Origin: Pseudomonas morbosilactucae
GTDB taxonomy: Bacteria; Pseudomonadota; Gammaproteobacteria; Pseudomonadales; Pseudomonadaceae
Length of the DNA: 44,404 nt
NCBI RefSeq assembly: GCF_023241715.1
Contig: NZ_JALQCW010000052.1
Span: 1-44,404, forward strand
Reading direction: 5' to 3'
Of this stretch, positions 1 through 7,396 are shown piece after piece (positions within the stretch are counted from its first letter, which is position 1; each line of letters begins with the position of its first letter). The notes below the pieces were generated by a model, which was given only the letters and a program-made list of their open reading frames with translations, ran no database searches and was not told where the DNA came from. Both the position numbers and the translations under genes were made by a program.

Positions 1-425
1 GCACGCAAGTGGGGCTGGTGTTCCAGCAGTTCAACTTGATCAGCAGCCTGCGGTCGAAGACAACCTGGGGTTCCAGGCGCGGCTGGCGGGGCGCTTCGAT
101 CCCCGCTGGCAAGCACAGTTGGTGGAGCGCCTGGGGCTGGGTGATTTGCTTCAGCGCTACCCCGAACAGCTCTCCGGCGGGCCAGCAGCAGCGGGTGGCC
201 CTGGGTCGGGCCCTGGCGGCGAAACCGGGCCTGCTGCTGGCTGACGAACCCACCGGCAGCCTCGACGAAGCCACGGGCGATCAGGTCCTGCAACTGTTGC
301 TGGAGGTGTTGGCCGACAGCTCCACCAGCCTGTTGATGGTCACCCACAGCCAGCGGGTGGCCAGCCGCCTGGCGCGGACCGTGGTGTTGCAGGGTGGCCG
401 TCTGGCCGCTGTGCAGGAGGCTTGA
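1..425 (+). CDS. Att-type ABC transporter ATP-binding protein (5' partial, doubly frameshifted)
   Basis: This is the ATPase subunit of an FtsX/MacB-class ABC exporter, and its 5' end lies outside the window. Visible motifs are a Q-loop (VFQQFNL), the end of the signature (QQQRVALGRAL), Walker B plus D-loop (LLLADEPTGSLD) and the H-loop (MVTHSQ). The frame is open to the stop at 423-425, but bases about 54-180 only give sensible protein in another frame (VEDNLGFQARL... then PEQLSGG). One G appears missing from the run at 51-53 and one extra G appears at 179-181, so the two shifts cancel. As written, the protein has about 43 scrambled residues between the Q-loop and the signature, which would destroy function. 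The downstream permease starts 10 bases later. By family knowledge this subunit corresponds to AttE of AttEFGH systems. Confidence 0.85.
   Translation, partial: TQVGLVFQQFNLISSLRSKTTWGSRRGWRGASIPAGKHSWWSAWGWVICFSATPNSSPAGQQQRVALGRALAAKPGLLLADEPTGSLDEATGDQVLQLLLEVLADSSTSLLMVTHSQRVASRLARTVVLQGGRLAAVQEA
51..181 (+). other. compensating -1/+1 frameshift interval in the ATPase gene
   Basis: Between a short G run at 51-53 and another at 179-181 the conserved ATPase protein continues only in the neighbouring frame. Adding one G at the first site and removing one at the second restores a continuous ABC ATPase with an intact LSGGQQQR signature. Both changes are in G runs, which is typical of base-calling error. 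Confidence 0.75.
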
Positions 426-435
426 GGTGCGGGTC

Positions 436-2907
436 ATGCGTTGGACCCTCGACGCCTTGCTCAGCCATTGGCGCCAGCACCCGGTGCAGTTTTTCAGTGT
501 GCTGACCGGGCTGTGGCTGGCCACCAGCCTGCTGACCGGGGTCCTGGCGCTGAACAGCCAGGCCCGGGACAGTTATGCCCGGGCCAGCCAACTGCTGGGC
601 GGCGAACCCCAATCCAGCCTGGCCACCGCCAATGGCGCCAACTTTTCCCAAGACCTCTTCATCAGTCTGCGGCGGGCCGGCTGGCCGGTGTCGCCGGTGC
701 TGCAAGGCCGGGTGCAGCTCAAGGGACACCCAGACCAGCGCCTGCAACTGATGGGCATCGAGCCGCTGTCCCTGCCGGCCGGTTCCGCGGTGGCCGGGCA
801 AGCCCTGGACCTTCGCAGCATCGTCGAGTTCTTCAGCCCGCCGGGCAGCACCTGGGTGGCACCGCAAACCTTGCAGGCCCTCGGCTATCAACCGGGTGAG
901 CAACCCCAGGCCCTGGAGGGCCAGCGCTTGCCGCCGTTGCGCAGCCAGGAGGGCATGGCCCCGGGCGTGTTGCTGGTGGACATCGGCTTTGCCCAGGCCG
1001 TGCTGGGGCAGCCCGGGCAACTGTCGCGCCTGCTGCTGCCCAGGGAGTTCGCCAGCCAAATGCCGCCGTTGCCCGAGGCCCTTGCGGGGCCGTTGCAACT
1101 GCGCCCGGGTACGCAAGACAACGACTTGTCACGGCTCACCGAAAGCTTTCACCTGAACCTCAATGCCTTGGGTTTCCTGTCATTTGTGGTCGGGCTGTTT
1201 ATCGTCCACGCTGCCATCGGCCTGGCCCTGGAACAGCGTCGTGGCCTGTTGCGCACGGTGCGTGCCTGCGGCGTCAGTGCGCGGATGCTGATCCTGTGCC
1301 TGGGGCTGGAATTGGGTGCTCTGGCCCTGTTGGGCGGGGTGGCCGGGGTGGCCAGTGGTTACCTGCTGGCGGCGCTGTTGCTGCCCGACGTGGCCGCCAG
1401 CCTGCGCGGTTTGTATGGCGCCGAAGTGGCGGGGCAGTTGAGCCTGAGCCCCTGGTGGTGGCTCAGCGGCATTGGCTTGAGCCTGCTGGGCGCGTTGCTG
1501 GCCGGTGCCAACAGCCTGTTGCGTGCCGCACGCTTGCCGTTGCTGGCCCTGGCCAACCCCCAAGCCTGGCATCAAGCCCATGCCCGCTGGCTGCGCCGCC
1601 AGGCTTGGGTCGCCGCGCTGGCGGTGGTAGTGGCTGTCACGGCGTGGTGGTTGGGCGACAGCCTGGGCAGCGGCTTTGTGCTGATGGCGGCCTTGTTGCT
1701 GGGTGCTGCCCTGGCGCTGCCGGTGTTGCTGAATGCCTTGCTCGGTGGGTTGTTGGGGCGCAGTCGCTCGGTGCTGGGGCAATGGTTTGTCGCCGACTGC
1801 CGCCAGCAACTGCCGGCCCTGAGCCTGGCGTTGATGGCGCTGCTGCTGGCCCTGGCGGCCAATATCGGTGCCGGCAGCATGACCGCCGGCTTCCGCGAGA
1901 CCTTCAACGACTGGCTCGAACAACGCCTGACTGCCGAGCTGTACCTCAACCCGCAAGACCCGGCCCAGGCCCGCGAGCTGCAACAGTGGCTGCCCACTCA
2001 GCCGGAGGTGCAGGCAGTGCTGCCCAGTTGGCTGGTGCCGTTGCCATTGCAGGGTTGGCCGGCGGAGCTGTACGGGGTGATCGATCACCCGACCTACCGC
2101 CAGCACTGGCCCCTGCTGGAGGCTCTGGGGGACAAGCCCTGGGAGCAACTGGCCGAGGGCGACAGCCTGATGCTCAGCGAGCAGTTGGCGCGCCGGCTCA
2201 AAGTGCGCCTCGGTGATCGCTTGCCGATCCCGGTGCCCGACGGCCAATGGGCACCGCAGGTGGTGGGGATCTATGCCGACTACGGCAACCCTAAGGGCCA
2301 CGTGCTGGTCAACGTCGAGCACCTGTTGCAGCACTGGCCGGGGCTGGCGCCGAGCCGCTTCAACCTGCGGATTGCACCGTCCGCCATCGGGCCTCTGGTT
2401 GCCGCCTTGCATCAGCGCTTTGCCCTCGACGACAGCCGCATCGTCGATCAGGCGCAACTCAAGGGCTGGTCGAGCCAAGTCTTCGAGCGCACCTTCGCCG
2501 CCACGGCTGCCCTTAACAGCCTGACCCTGGGCGTGGCCGGCGTGGCGCTGTTTATCAGCCTGCTGACCCAGAGCCAGAGCCGCCTTGGCCAGTTGGCGCC
2601 GCTGTGGGCCTTGGGCGTGACCCGGCGCCAACTGATGCTGCTCAACCTGGGCCAGACCTGGCTGCTGGCGGTGCTGACCCTGGTGCTGGCGTTGCCCTTG
2701 GGTATCGCCCTGGCCTGGTGCCTGGATACGGTGATCAACGTCCAGGCCTTTGGCTGGCGCCTGCCATTGCGGGTGTTCCCCTGGCAGCTCGCGCAGTTGT
2801 TGGGCTTGGCGCTGCTGGCCACCTTGCTGGCGTCGGCGTGGCCGCTGTTCAAACTCTACCGCACGCAACCGGTGGACCTGCTGAGGACCTTTGCCGATGA
2901 GCGTTGA
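436..2907 (+). CDS. FtsX-like ABC transporter permease (fused AttF/AttG type)
   Basis: An 823-residue inner-membrane permease. About ten hydrophobic segments are visible: one near residues 15-40, a group from about 245 to 475, and three near the C-terminus. Large extracytoplasmic segments lie between them, for instance about 45-240 and 480-690. This is the layout of two FtsX-type halves fused in one chain. ATG at 436 is chosen because GAGG at 425-428 sits at a good distance; an in-frame GTG at 427 is less likely. It follows the ATPase by 10 bases and its stop overlaps the start of the lipoprotein gene, so the three genes form one operon. By family knowledge it corresponds to fused AttF and AttG; the exported substrate is unknown. 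Confidence 0.88.
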   Translation: MRWTLDALLSHWRQHPVQFFSVLTGLWLATSLLTGVLALNSQARDSYARASQLLGGEPQSSLATANGANFSQDLFISLRRAGWPVSPVLQGRVQLKGHPDQRLQLMGIEPLSLPAGSAVAGQALDLRSIVEFFSPPGSTWVAPQTLQALGYQPGEQPQALEGQRLPPLRSQEGMAPGVLLVDIGFAQAVLGQPGQLSRLLLPREFASQMPPLPEALAGPLQLRPGTQDNDLSRLTESFHLNLNALGFLSFVVGLFIVHAAIGLALEQRRGLLRTVRACGVSARMLILCLGLELGALALLGGVAGVASGYLLAALLLPDVAASLRGLYGAEVAGQLSLSPWWWLSGIGLSLLGALLAGANSLLRAARLPLLALANPQAWHQAHARWLRRQAWVAALAVVVAVTAWWLGDSLGSGFVLMAALLLGAALALPVLLNALLGGLLGRSRSVLGQWFVADCRQQLPALSLALMALLLALAANIGAGSMTAGFRETFNDWLEQRLTAELYLNPQDPAQARELQQWLPTQPEVQAVLPSWLVPLPLQGWPAELYGVIDHPTYRQHWPLLEALGDKPWEQLAEGDSLMLSEQLARRLKVRLGDRLPIPVPDGQWAPQVVGIYADYGNPKGHVLVNVEHLLQHWPGLAPSRFNLRIAPSAIGPLVAALHQRFALDDSRIVDQAQLKGWSSQVFERTFAATAALNSLTLGVAGVALFISLLTQSQSRLGQLAPLWALGVTRRQLMLLNLGQTWLLAVLTLVLALPLGIALAWCLDTVINVQAFGWRLPLRVFPWQLAQLLGLALLATLLASAWPLFKLYRTQPVDLLRTFADER

Positions 2908-3979
2908 ATGGGCACGGGGCCTGGTTCTGTTACTGCTGCTGGGTTTGAGCGGATGCGATCAGTCGAGCGAACCGCAGCAGGGCTTTGCCGGGTTGGGCAA
3001 CCAGGCGGCCGAGTTCACTCAGGTGGTGCCCGGTCGGGTATTCAGCTTTCCGGCCGATCACGGCGCCCATGAGGGGTTTCGCATCGAATGGTGGTACCTC
3101 ACCGCCGATCTGGTGGACCCGAGTGGTCAGCGCTTCGGGGTGCAGTGGACGTTGTTTCGCAGCGCCTTGCGCCCTGGCCCCGAGCAGCCGGGCTGGCATT
3201 CGCCGGTGGTGTGGTTGGGGCACGCGGCGGCGACCTCGGCCAGCAGCCACCATGCGGCCGAGCGCTACGCCCGGGGCGGCGTTGGCCAGGCCGGGGTGAG
3301 TGCCCAGCCGTTCCAGGCCTGGATCGATGACTGGGGGTTGCGCAGCCTGTCAGCGGCAGGCGACCCCCTTGCGCACCTGCACGTGCAGGCCAACGGGCCG
3401 GGGTTCGCTTACCAACTGCAATTGCGCACTCAGCAGCTGCTGGTGCTGCAGGGTGAGCAGGGCTATAGCCGCAAGTCCGAGCAGGGCCAGGCGTCCTATT
3501 ACTACAGCCAGCCGTTTTTCCAGGCGGCGGGCAGCCTGCAGATCGGTGGCCAGACCTATCAGGTCAGCGGTCCGGCCTGGCTTGATCGCGAGTGGAGCAG
3601 CCAGCCCCTGGCGGCCGGGCAGAGTGGCTGGGACTGGTTCTCCCTGCACCTGGACAGTGGCGAGCGGCTGATGCTGTTCCGCGTCCGAGAAAGCACCGGT
3701 GCGCACTACATCACCGGCACCTGGATCAGCGCCGACGGGCGAACCCGGACCTTGCACAAGGGGGAGATCGAGCTGTTGCCCTTGGATGTTTCCAAGGTCG
3801 AGGGCCGTGAATTGCCCACCCGCTGGCAGTTGAAAATTCCCTCCAAGGGCCTGGACGTCACGACTCAGGCACTCAACCCCAAGGCCTGGATGAACTTGCG
3901 CATTCCTTACTGGGAAGGGCCGGTGCACATCAGCGGCAGCCACGGCGGCAGCGGCTACCTGGAAATGACCGGTTATTGA
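2897..3979 (+). CDS. AttH-like lipoprotein with CrtC-type lipocalin domains
   Basis: A 360-residue predicted lipoprotein. The lipobox LSGC puts the lipidated cysteine at residue 20, after a strongly hydrophobic leader. The mature part carries the lipocalin-like motif FRIEWWYLTADL and later DREWSSQPL, features of the family shared by AttH and the carotenoid 1,2-hydratase CrtC fold. ATG 2897 overlaps the last bases of the permease gene by 11 bases, implying translational coupling. Its role is inferred to be periplasmic handling of whatever the ABC exporter moves, probably a lipid-like or hydrophobic molecule. No carotenoid genes are nearby, so hydratase activity is unlikely. Confidence 0.85.
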   Translation: MSVEWARGLVLLLLLGLSGCDQSSEPQQGFAGLGNQAAEFTQVVPGRVFSFPADHGAHEGFRIEWWYLTADLVDPSGQRFGVQWTLFRSALRPGPEQPGWHSPVVWLGHAAATSASSHHAAERYARGGVGQAGVSAQPFQAWIDDWGLRSLSAAGDPLAHLHVQANGPGFAYQLQLRTQQLLVLQGEQGYSRKSEQGQASYYYSQPFFQAAGSLQIGGQTYQVSGPAWLDREWSSQPLAAGQSGWDWFSLHLDSGERLMLFRVRESTGAHYITGTWISADGRTRTLHKGEIELLPLDVSKVEGRELPTRWQLKIPSKGLDVTTQALNPKAWMNLRIPYWEGPVHISGSHGGSGYLEMTGY

Positions 3980-4036
3980 GGCGGCAGCCGAAGAAAAATC
4001 CGACCGTCAAACACCCGTTTTTACGGGCTACTCCGA

Positions 4037-4069
4037 ACAATTCTGGCGGGAATTGTGTGCAGTTTTTTT
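4037..4069 (+). terminator. candidate terminator of the Att-like operon
   Basis: ACAATTC (4037-4043) and GAATTGT (4050-4056) form a 7-bp stem with a 6-base loop, followed six bases later by seven Ts (4063-4069). The spacer to the T run is a little long, so this is moderate evidence. It lies 58 bases after the lipoprotein stop. Confidence 0.5.
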
Positions 4070-4118
4070 CAGAATCTGGGCAAGGACTTTCCTTGTTCAT
4101 TCGATTAAAATAGCGCCC

Positions 4119-4182
4119 GTTCGCCCGGTGCAAAGGCTCTTTACCAGTGCATGGATTGCCGAGGCCATAGCACTGGGCGAAC
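4119..4182. other. structured intergenic element (two-tier stem), function unknown
   Basis: An inner hairpin pairs CCAGTGCATGG (4144-4154) with CCATaGCACTGG (4165-4176), 11 bp with one bulged A and a 10-base loop. An outer stem pairs GTTCGC (4119-4124) with GCGAAC (4177-4182), leaving an internal bulge at 4125-4143. No open reading frame of recognisable type covers it. It sits between the end of the Att operon and the 3' end of the immunity-like operon. It could be a small RNA, a leader or attenuator whose gene has been lost, or a protein-binding repeat. I do not recognise it as a known riboswitch. Confidence 0.45.
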
Positions 4183-4204
4183 ACCTTTTGTGGGGGGCTT
4201 GCCC

Positions 4205-4516
4205 TCAATACTTCACAGTCCGCAATGGACCGATTTTCTCGCTCAACGCTGCCGTAAATTCCCCCTCATCGGCAAACCGCCCCTCTTCGATAAAGCTCAG
4301 AAACCACTCGGCCTGCAAGGCTGTGAACACGGCCCACCAGCGTGGCTCGCTGGCCGCGGCCAGGGTTATCACGCTGCCTGCCAGACCATGCCCTTTGCCC
4401 TCGGTCAGCATGATGCTGCGGTCTTGCGGGCAGTAGGCAATCTGCTTGGGCCAGTCGGCGTGATGGGGGTATTGGGGGTACAGGTCTTTTTCGGCGATCA
4501 CGTAGTAGAGCTTCAT
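4205..4516 (-). CDS. hypothetical protein, last gene of immunity-like operon
   Basis: A 103-residue soluble protein that I do not recognise. It has no signal peptide, membrane segment or metal motif. It is rich in aromatic residues (YYVIAEKDLYPQY near the start, PRWWAVF in the middle), which is common in small immunity proteins that bind a toxin surface. Its ATG (4514-4516) overlaps the stop of the previous gene in an ATGA arrangement, so it is translated with it. Function is inferred from context only. Confidence 0.65.
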   Translation of the reverse strand: MKLYYVIAEKDLYPQYPHHADWPKQIAYCPQDRSIMLTEGKGHGLAGSVITLAAASEPRWWAVFTALQAEWFLSFIEEGRFADEGEFTAALSEKIGPLRTVKY

Positions 4517-4755
4517 ACGCCGATCACCATGGGCGCGACTTGGCCTTGGCGACAGCGCTCGACGAACGCCAGTGCCGCCTGCGGGTCACGCTGGAACTGC
4601 TCGAAGGCGGCAGCGTCCAGCTCGAAGTAGTGGTCGAACTCGATCAGGCACCCGTTGGGGCGCAACGGCATCGACACATAGGTCCTGCCCGACTCCGTTT
4701 CGATGCCGATGCAAAACTGCTCGACGCGGTTGATGAACACATCGTGATAGGTCAT
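4513..4755 (-). CDS. hypothetical small protein in immunity-like operon
   Basis: An 80-residue acidic soluble protein that I do not recognise. A region with alternating hydrophobic residues (FCIGIETESGRTYVSMPL) suggests beta strands, followed by a helical C-terminal part. Both ends overlap neighbours by four bases (ATGA at 4752-4755 and at 4513-4516), so it is embedded in a coupled translation chain. That coding overlap is the main support for it being a real gene. Confidence 0.65.
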   Translation of the reverse strand: MTYHDVFINRVEQFCIGIETESGRTYVSMPLRPNGCLIEFDHYFELDAAAFEQFQRDPQAALAFVERCRQGQVAPMVIGV

Positions 4756-5237
4756 GGGTGCTCTCGGTAATCAATGGATTGGCCCAGCAGGAAGTGCAGG
4801 AAGCCCCTATCGTCGAGGGGGCTCCAGCTGTCGTTGTCGTGCAGGTAGATCGACACCTGAGGCAGGCAATGGCCCTTGCTGATGGGAAAGCCATAGAGGT
4901 CGCCACAGCCATTGTCGGAAAACACCACATGCGCCCCACGCAAATGGGCGCACTGCTGGTTGCGCTGGATCAGGTTGAAATCACTGGCTTCATCCAGCGA
5001 GTAGACGATGCCCAGCCCGAAGTAGCCGCCACCGTAGCGGCTGATGAAACTCAGATAGTCCTCGGGCAGCAGGCAGTTCAACTGCTGCTGGGCATGCTCG
5101 ATCTGGCCGGCGCTTGGCGGCTGGTCCGGCTCCAGCGCGAACCAGATCGGTTGCTCCTGGCGTGCGCTGTCGATGAGACGGTTGAAGTGCTCAAAACGGT
5201 TCGGTGGTGGCGCAGTGGTCATTTCGGTTCTGGACAT
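4752..5237 (-). CDS. SMI1/KNR4 (SUKH) family immunity-type protein
   Basis: A 161-residue protein with the SUKH-1 pattern: an N-terminal helix with PPSAGQIEHAQQQL, then LLPEDYLSFISRYGGGYF, then a strand-rich half containing VVFSDNGCGDLYGFP. SUKH proteins are known immunity partners of many contact-dependent and polymorphic toxins, although some are single-gene orphans. ATG at 5237 is the longest start; an ATG at 5222 (MTTAPPP) is equally plausible as neither has a strong ribosome site. The stop overlaps the next gene by ATGA. No toxin gene is visible beside it. Confidence 0.8.
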   Translation of the reverse strand: MSRTEMTTAPPPNRFEHFNRLIDSARQEQPIWFALEPDQPPSAGQIEHAQQQLNCLLPEDYLSFISRYGGGYFGLGIVYSLDEASDFNLIQRNQQCAHLRGAHVVFSDNGCGDLYGFPISKGHCLPQVSIYLHDNDSWSPLDDRGFLHFLLGQSIDYREHP

Positions 5238-5309
5238 GGTCTGGTGGGTTGGGCCCGTGGCGATAAGTGGGTGGCGTGGCGCTATGGCGTGACTGTCACG
5301 GGCTGATGG

Positions 5310-5690
5310 TCAGTCGCCTGACCAAGTTGCCGCCTCAGGTTGGCTGGCCCGCTCGCAGTGGTAGCTGCCGGCAATGACGCTCAGCACCGGGCGAGCGCTC
5401 CAGGCACAGATAAAGCTGTAGCTGTGGGGGCTTGATGTCAGTTCCTGTGGATCGACCTGGGCCATTAACAGGGGCATGGCAGCCATACTCAATTCGGCGA
5501 TCTGCGAGCCCTCGGCGCCCAGGCTCTGGAACGCCACCAGGTCGTTGAAGGACAGCACCCATGGCTGCTCCTGCCAGTCGATGAATTCAACCCGCAAAAG
5601 CCCGGGGCGGCTACCGATGCCTTGGATGCTACCGTCGACCACCGAGAACGACGCGTCTGGCTGGAGGGGGGGTTGTGATGGCCGGTTCAT
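5310..5690 (-). CDS. hypothetical protein in immunity-like operon
   Basis: A 126-residue soluble protein of unknown family, predicted mostly strands with several tryptophans (EFIDWQEQPWVLSFNDL). Its start codon overlaps the stop of the upstream gene (ATGA at 5687-5690), and 72 bases separate it from the SUKH gene downstream. It has the same length as the upstream neighbour but I see no convincing similarity between them. Its role is inferred from operon membership only. Confidence 0.6.
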   Translation of the reverse strand: MNRPSQPPLQPDASFSVVDGSIQGIGSRPGLLRVEFIDWQEQPWVLSFNDLVAFQSLGAEGSQIAELSMAAMPLLMAQVDPQELTSSPHSYSFICAWSARPVLSVIAGSYHCERASQPEAATWSGD

Positions 5691-6067
5691 CGTTCAACTC
5701 CATGCAGGGTCAGGTCCTGGGCGACCAGTTCGACCCATCCCGTATGGGCCTCTGTGTGGGGCTGGAGGCTGATCAGGACGATAGAGCCATGCAGGTTGAG
5801 CACGGCTGTGCCATCCGCTTCCAGGGCCACCAGCTCGGCGCACAGGTGCAGCCCATCAGCCTGCACGTTCAGGCTGGCGCTGTGGCGCTGAGTTGGCTTC
5901 AGGTTGTGCCCCCAACGGAATTCATCATCGAGGTCGAGCTCGACTTCGCACCAGGTGTCGACTGAAGGCAGTGGGCCTGACCAGTTGGCTTCGCCCGTAC
6001 CGCACGCGCTGAAAAAGCTGACCCGTGGTGGGGTGGATGGGTGGATCTGCAAGAGGCGAACGTTCAT
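5687..6067 (-). CDS. hypothetical protein in immunity-like operon
   Basis: A 126-residue protein I do not recognise. The ATG at 6065-6067 is chosen over a longer start at 6157 because it overlaps the stop of the upstream gene as ATGA, the pattern used throughout this operon. The sequence is strand-rich, with a central acidic stretch (WCEVELDLDDEFRWG) and a C-terminal half of alternating hydrophobic residues. It is likely a small beta-sandwich protein, perhaps a DNA-free immunity or adaptor protein; this is inference. Confidence 0.6.
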   Translation of the reverse strand: MNVRLLQIHPSTPPRVSFFSACGTGEANWSGPLPSVDTWCEVELDLDDEFRWGHNLKPTQRHSASLNVQADGLHLCAELVALEADGTAVLNLHGSIVLISLQPHTEAHTGWVELVAQDLTLHGVER

Positions 6068-6333
6068 GGCTGCAAACACAGGCTGGAAAGACCGTGGGAT
6101 TGCAGGTGCTGTTGCACACGCGCCACCTGCGAAGCGTCGGGTTTGTGCGTGCTGCACGCGCGGTAAATATCGTTGAGCACCCGGTGCGCATCCCGGCCGC
6201 TGATCGCGGCAACCAGCTCGGCCAGATTGCGGTCGGAAAAGTGCTCGTAGAGCAAGGCCAGCAGCGGCAGGTAATCCCCATCGGGCAGGCCCTGTGGGTA
6301 GGCGGCATGGAGCATGTTCAGACTGCTTTGCAT
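6064..6333 (-). CDS. DUF3349-like small protein
   Basis: An 89-residue protein. The segment YPQGLPDGDYLPLLALL followed by LAELVAAI resembles the DUF3349 family, short helical proteins of unknown function first noted in mycobacteria and also present in proteobacterial immunity islands. The rest is helical and ends in a cysteine near the C-terminus. The stop overlaps the next start by ATGA. A weak GAGG lies about ten bases upstream of the ATG. I cannot assign a function beyond context. Confidence 0.6.
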   Translation of the reverse strand: MQSSLNMLHAAYPQGLPDGDYLPLLALLYEHFSDRNLAELVAAISGRDAHRVLNDIYRACSTHKPDASQVARVQQHLQSHGLSSLCLQP

Positions 6334-6369
6334 GGGGGGAACACCTCGCGTCGGGCCATGACCATCGGC

Positions 6370-6708
6370 TTAAAGCACACGCAGGTCATGCAGGTGCAAC
6401 AGGCCGTCATCGCCCTGGAACAGCACCTCCAGGGACAGGGTCAGGTCGCTCAGGCCTTCCTCCGCCGTCCACAGCGGTACATCCAGATGCAGGCCCGAAC
6501 CATCCTTGTAGGGGTAGGCCTCGATGCTGTCCATAAAGGTCGGGGGAGGGCTGATCAGCTTGGCGCCGTATTCGCTTAGGCGTCGCTGCAGGTCGTCTGC
6601 GTGTAGCCGGCCCAGCCAGCCTTCGGTGGCGATTTTTGTGTAGTCAGCCGCGACCAGTGCGTCGATCAGCTCGCGGATCTGCTGTTGCAGAGGGGGGGCG
6701 ACGTCCAT
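6370..6708 (-). CDS. DUF7668-like small protein, first of the immunity-like run
   Basis: A 112-residue protein. The second half, DVPLWTAEEGLSDLTLSLEV then a short hydrophilic turn and LHLHDLRVL, matches my recollection of the DUF7668 pattern (a strand pair after an acidic SDLTL motif, ending in a hydrophobic tail). The N-terminal half is helical (IRELIDALVAAD). These proteins occur next to polymorphic toxin immunity genes, but no enzymatic role is known. It lies 95 bases after the antitoxin stop, across a hairpin oriented for plus-strand termination, and 36 bases before the DUF3349-like gene. Confidence 0.6.
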   Translation of the reverse strand: MDVAPPLQQQIRELIDALVAADYTKIATEGWLGRLHADDLQRRLSEYGAKLISPPPTFMDSIEAYPYKDGSGLHLDVPLWTAEEGLSDLTLSLEVLFQGDDGLLHLHDLRVL

Positions 6709-6762
6709 GGTCCAGTCCCTGTCAGGTGAGCGCGGAGCCTGAATTGATGCGGTGTTTTTTAC

Positions 6763-6783
6763 AAGCCGGTGGCAGGCTTTTTT
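6763..6783 (+). terminator. terminator-like hairpin pointing against the operon
   Basis: AAGCC (6763-6767) pairs with GGCTT (6775-6779) and is followed by a run of six Ts (6778-6783) on the plus strand. It would stop transcription running left to right, which is antisense to the minus-strand operon. No plus-strand gene precedes it. It may be a remnant of an earlier gene or a block to antisense transcription. The stem is short. Confidence 0.4.
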
Positions 6784-6803
6784 ATCTGCAGCCAGGCCAC
6801 CGA

Positions 6804-7094
6804 TCAGGCATGGGGTACATGGGTGCGCAGTTCAATTCCCAGGGCACGCATGACCTTGAGTACGGTGTCGAAGCGCGGCTTGGCACCGGGAGCGAAGGTT
6901 TTGTACAGGCTGGCGCGGCCCAGGCCCGAGTCGCGGGAAACCTGGGCCATGCCCCGTGCTCGGGCGACGTGGCCCAGGGCTCGCAGCAGTTCATCGGTAT
7001 CGCCGTCGGCGAGGATCTGGGACAGGTACTCGCTGATGGCCTCGTCACTGTCGAGCAGGGTGGCGATGTCGAAGGGAATCAGTGTGTCAGCCAT
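6804..7094 (-). CDS. HTH-type antitoxin of a RelE/HTH addiction module
   Basis: A 96-residue antitoxin of the 'putative addiction module antidote' type. After an N-terminal region (FDIATLLDSDEAISEYL) it has a helix-turn-helix, AQVSRDSGLGRASLYKTF, about residues 52-70, followed by VLKVMRALGIEL. The ATG directly follows the toxin stop with no gap, and an AAGGAG ribosome site lies within the toxin's last codons. Toxin-first order is typical of HigBA-like modules. The antitoxin is expected to bind the toxin and repress the operon, probably at the palindrome at 7397-7412. Confidence 0.88.
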   Translation of the reverse strand: MADTLIPFDIATLLDSDEAISEYLSQILADGDTDELLRALGHVARARGMAQVSRDSGLGRASLYKTFAPGAKPRFDTVLKVMRALGIELRTHVPHA

Positions 7095-7388
7095 TTAAAA
7101 CTCCTTTGCCAGGGCCCGGGCTTTTTGGATATCGGCGGCTTGGGTGGCCTTGTTGCCGCCCTGCAGCAGAATGATCAGCCAGGTGCCACGCCGGATGAAA
7201 TAAATGCGGTAGCCGGCGCTGATATCTACACGCATTTCACAGAGTTCGCCGCCCAGGGCTTTGACGTCGCCGAGGTTGCCCGCCGCCGCACGTTCAAGAC
7301 GCCGTGCGATGGCGATCCGGGCCCGCAGATCGCGAAGCGAGGAGTGCCAGCGCGCAAAGACGGGCGTCTGCTGGAGGGTGTAGTTCAT
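7095..7388 (-). CDS. RelE/ParE superfamily toxin (HigB/Gp49-like)
   Basis: A 97-residue toxin. Features visible are an N-terminal helical segment with WHSSLRDLRARIAIARRL, the central GDVKALGGELCEMRVD strand and AGYRIYFIRRG, then ILLQGGNKATQAADI near the C-terminus. These are the hallmarks of the phage Gp49/HigB branch, whose known members cleave mRNA at the ribosome. It is the first gene of the minus-strand run and is immediately followed by its antitoxin. Length is normal and nothing looks broken. Confidence 0.88.
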   Translation of the reverse strand: MNYTLQQTPVFARWHSSLRDLRARIAIARRLERAAAGNLGDVKALGGELCEMRVDISAGYRIYFIRRGTWLIILLQGGNKATQAADIQKARALAKEF

Positions 7389-7396
7389 GGTGGAGT

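Noticed and set aside
1180..2868. Long open frame on the minus strand (562 residues)
   Set aside because: It is a GC-rich shadow of the permease gene; its residues are mostly Q, A, R and H with no recognisable family.
4093..4111. TTGTTC and TAAAAT as a promoter of the structured element
   Set aside because: The spacing of seven bases is too short for a sigma-70 promoter.
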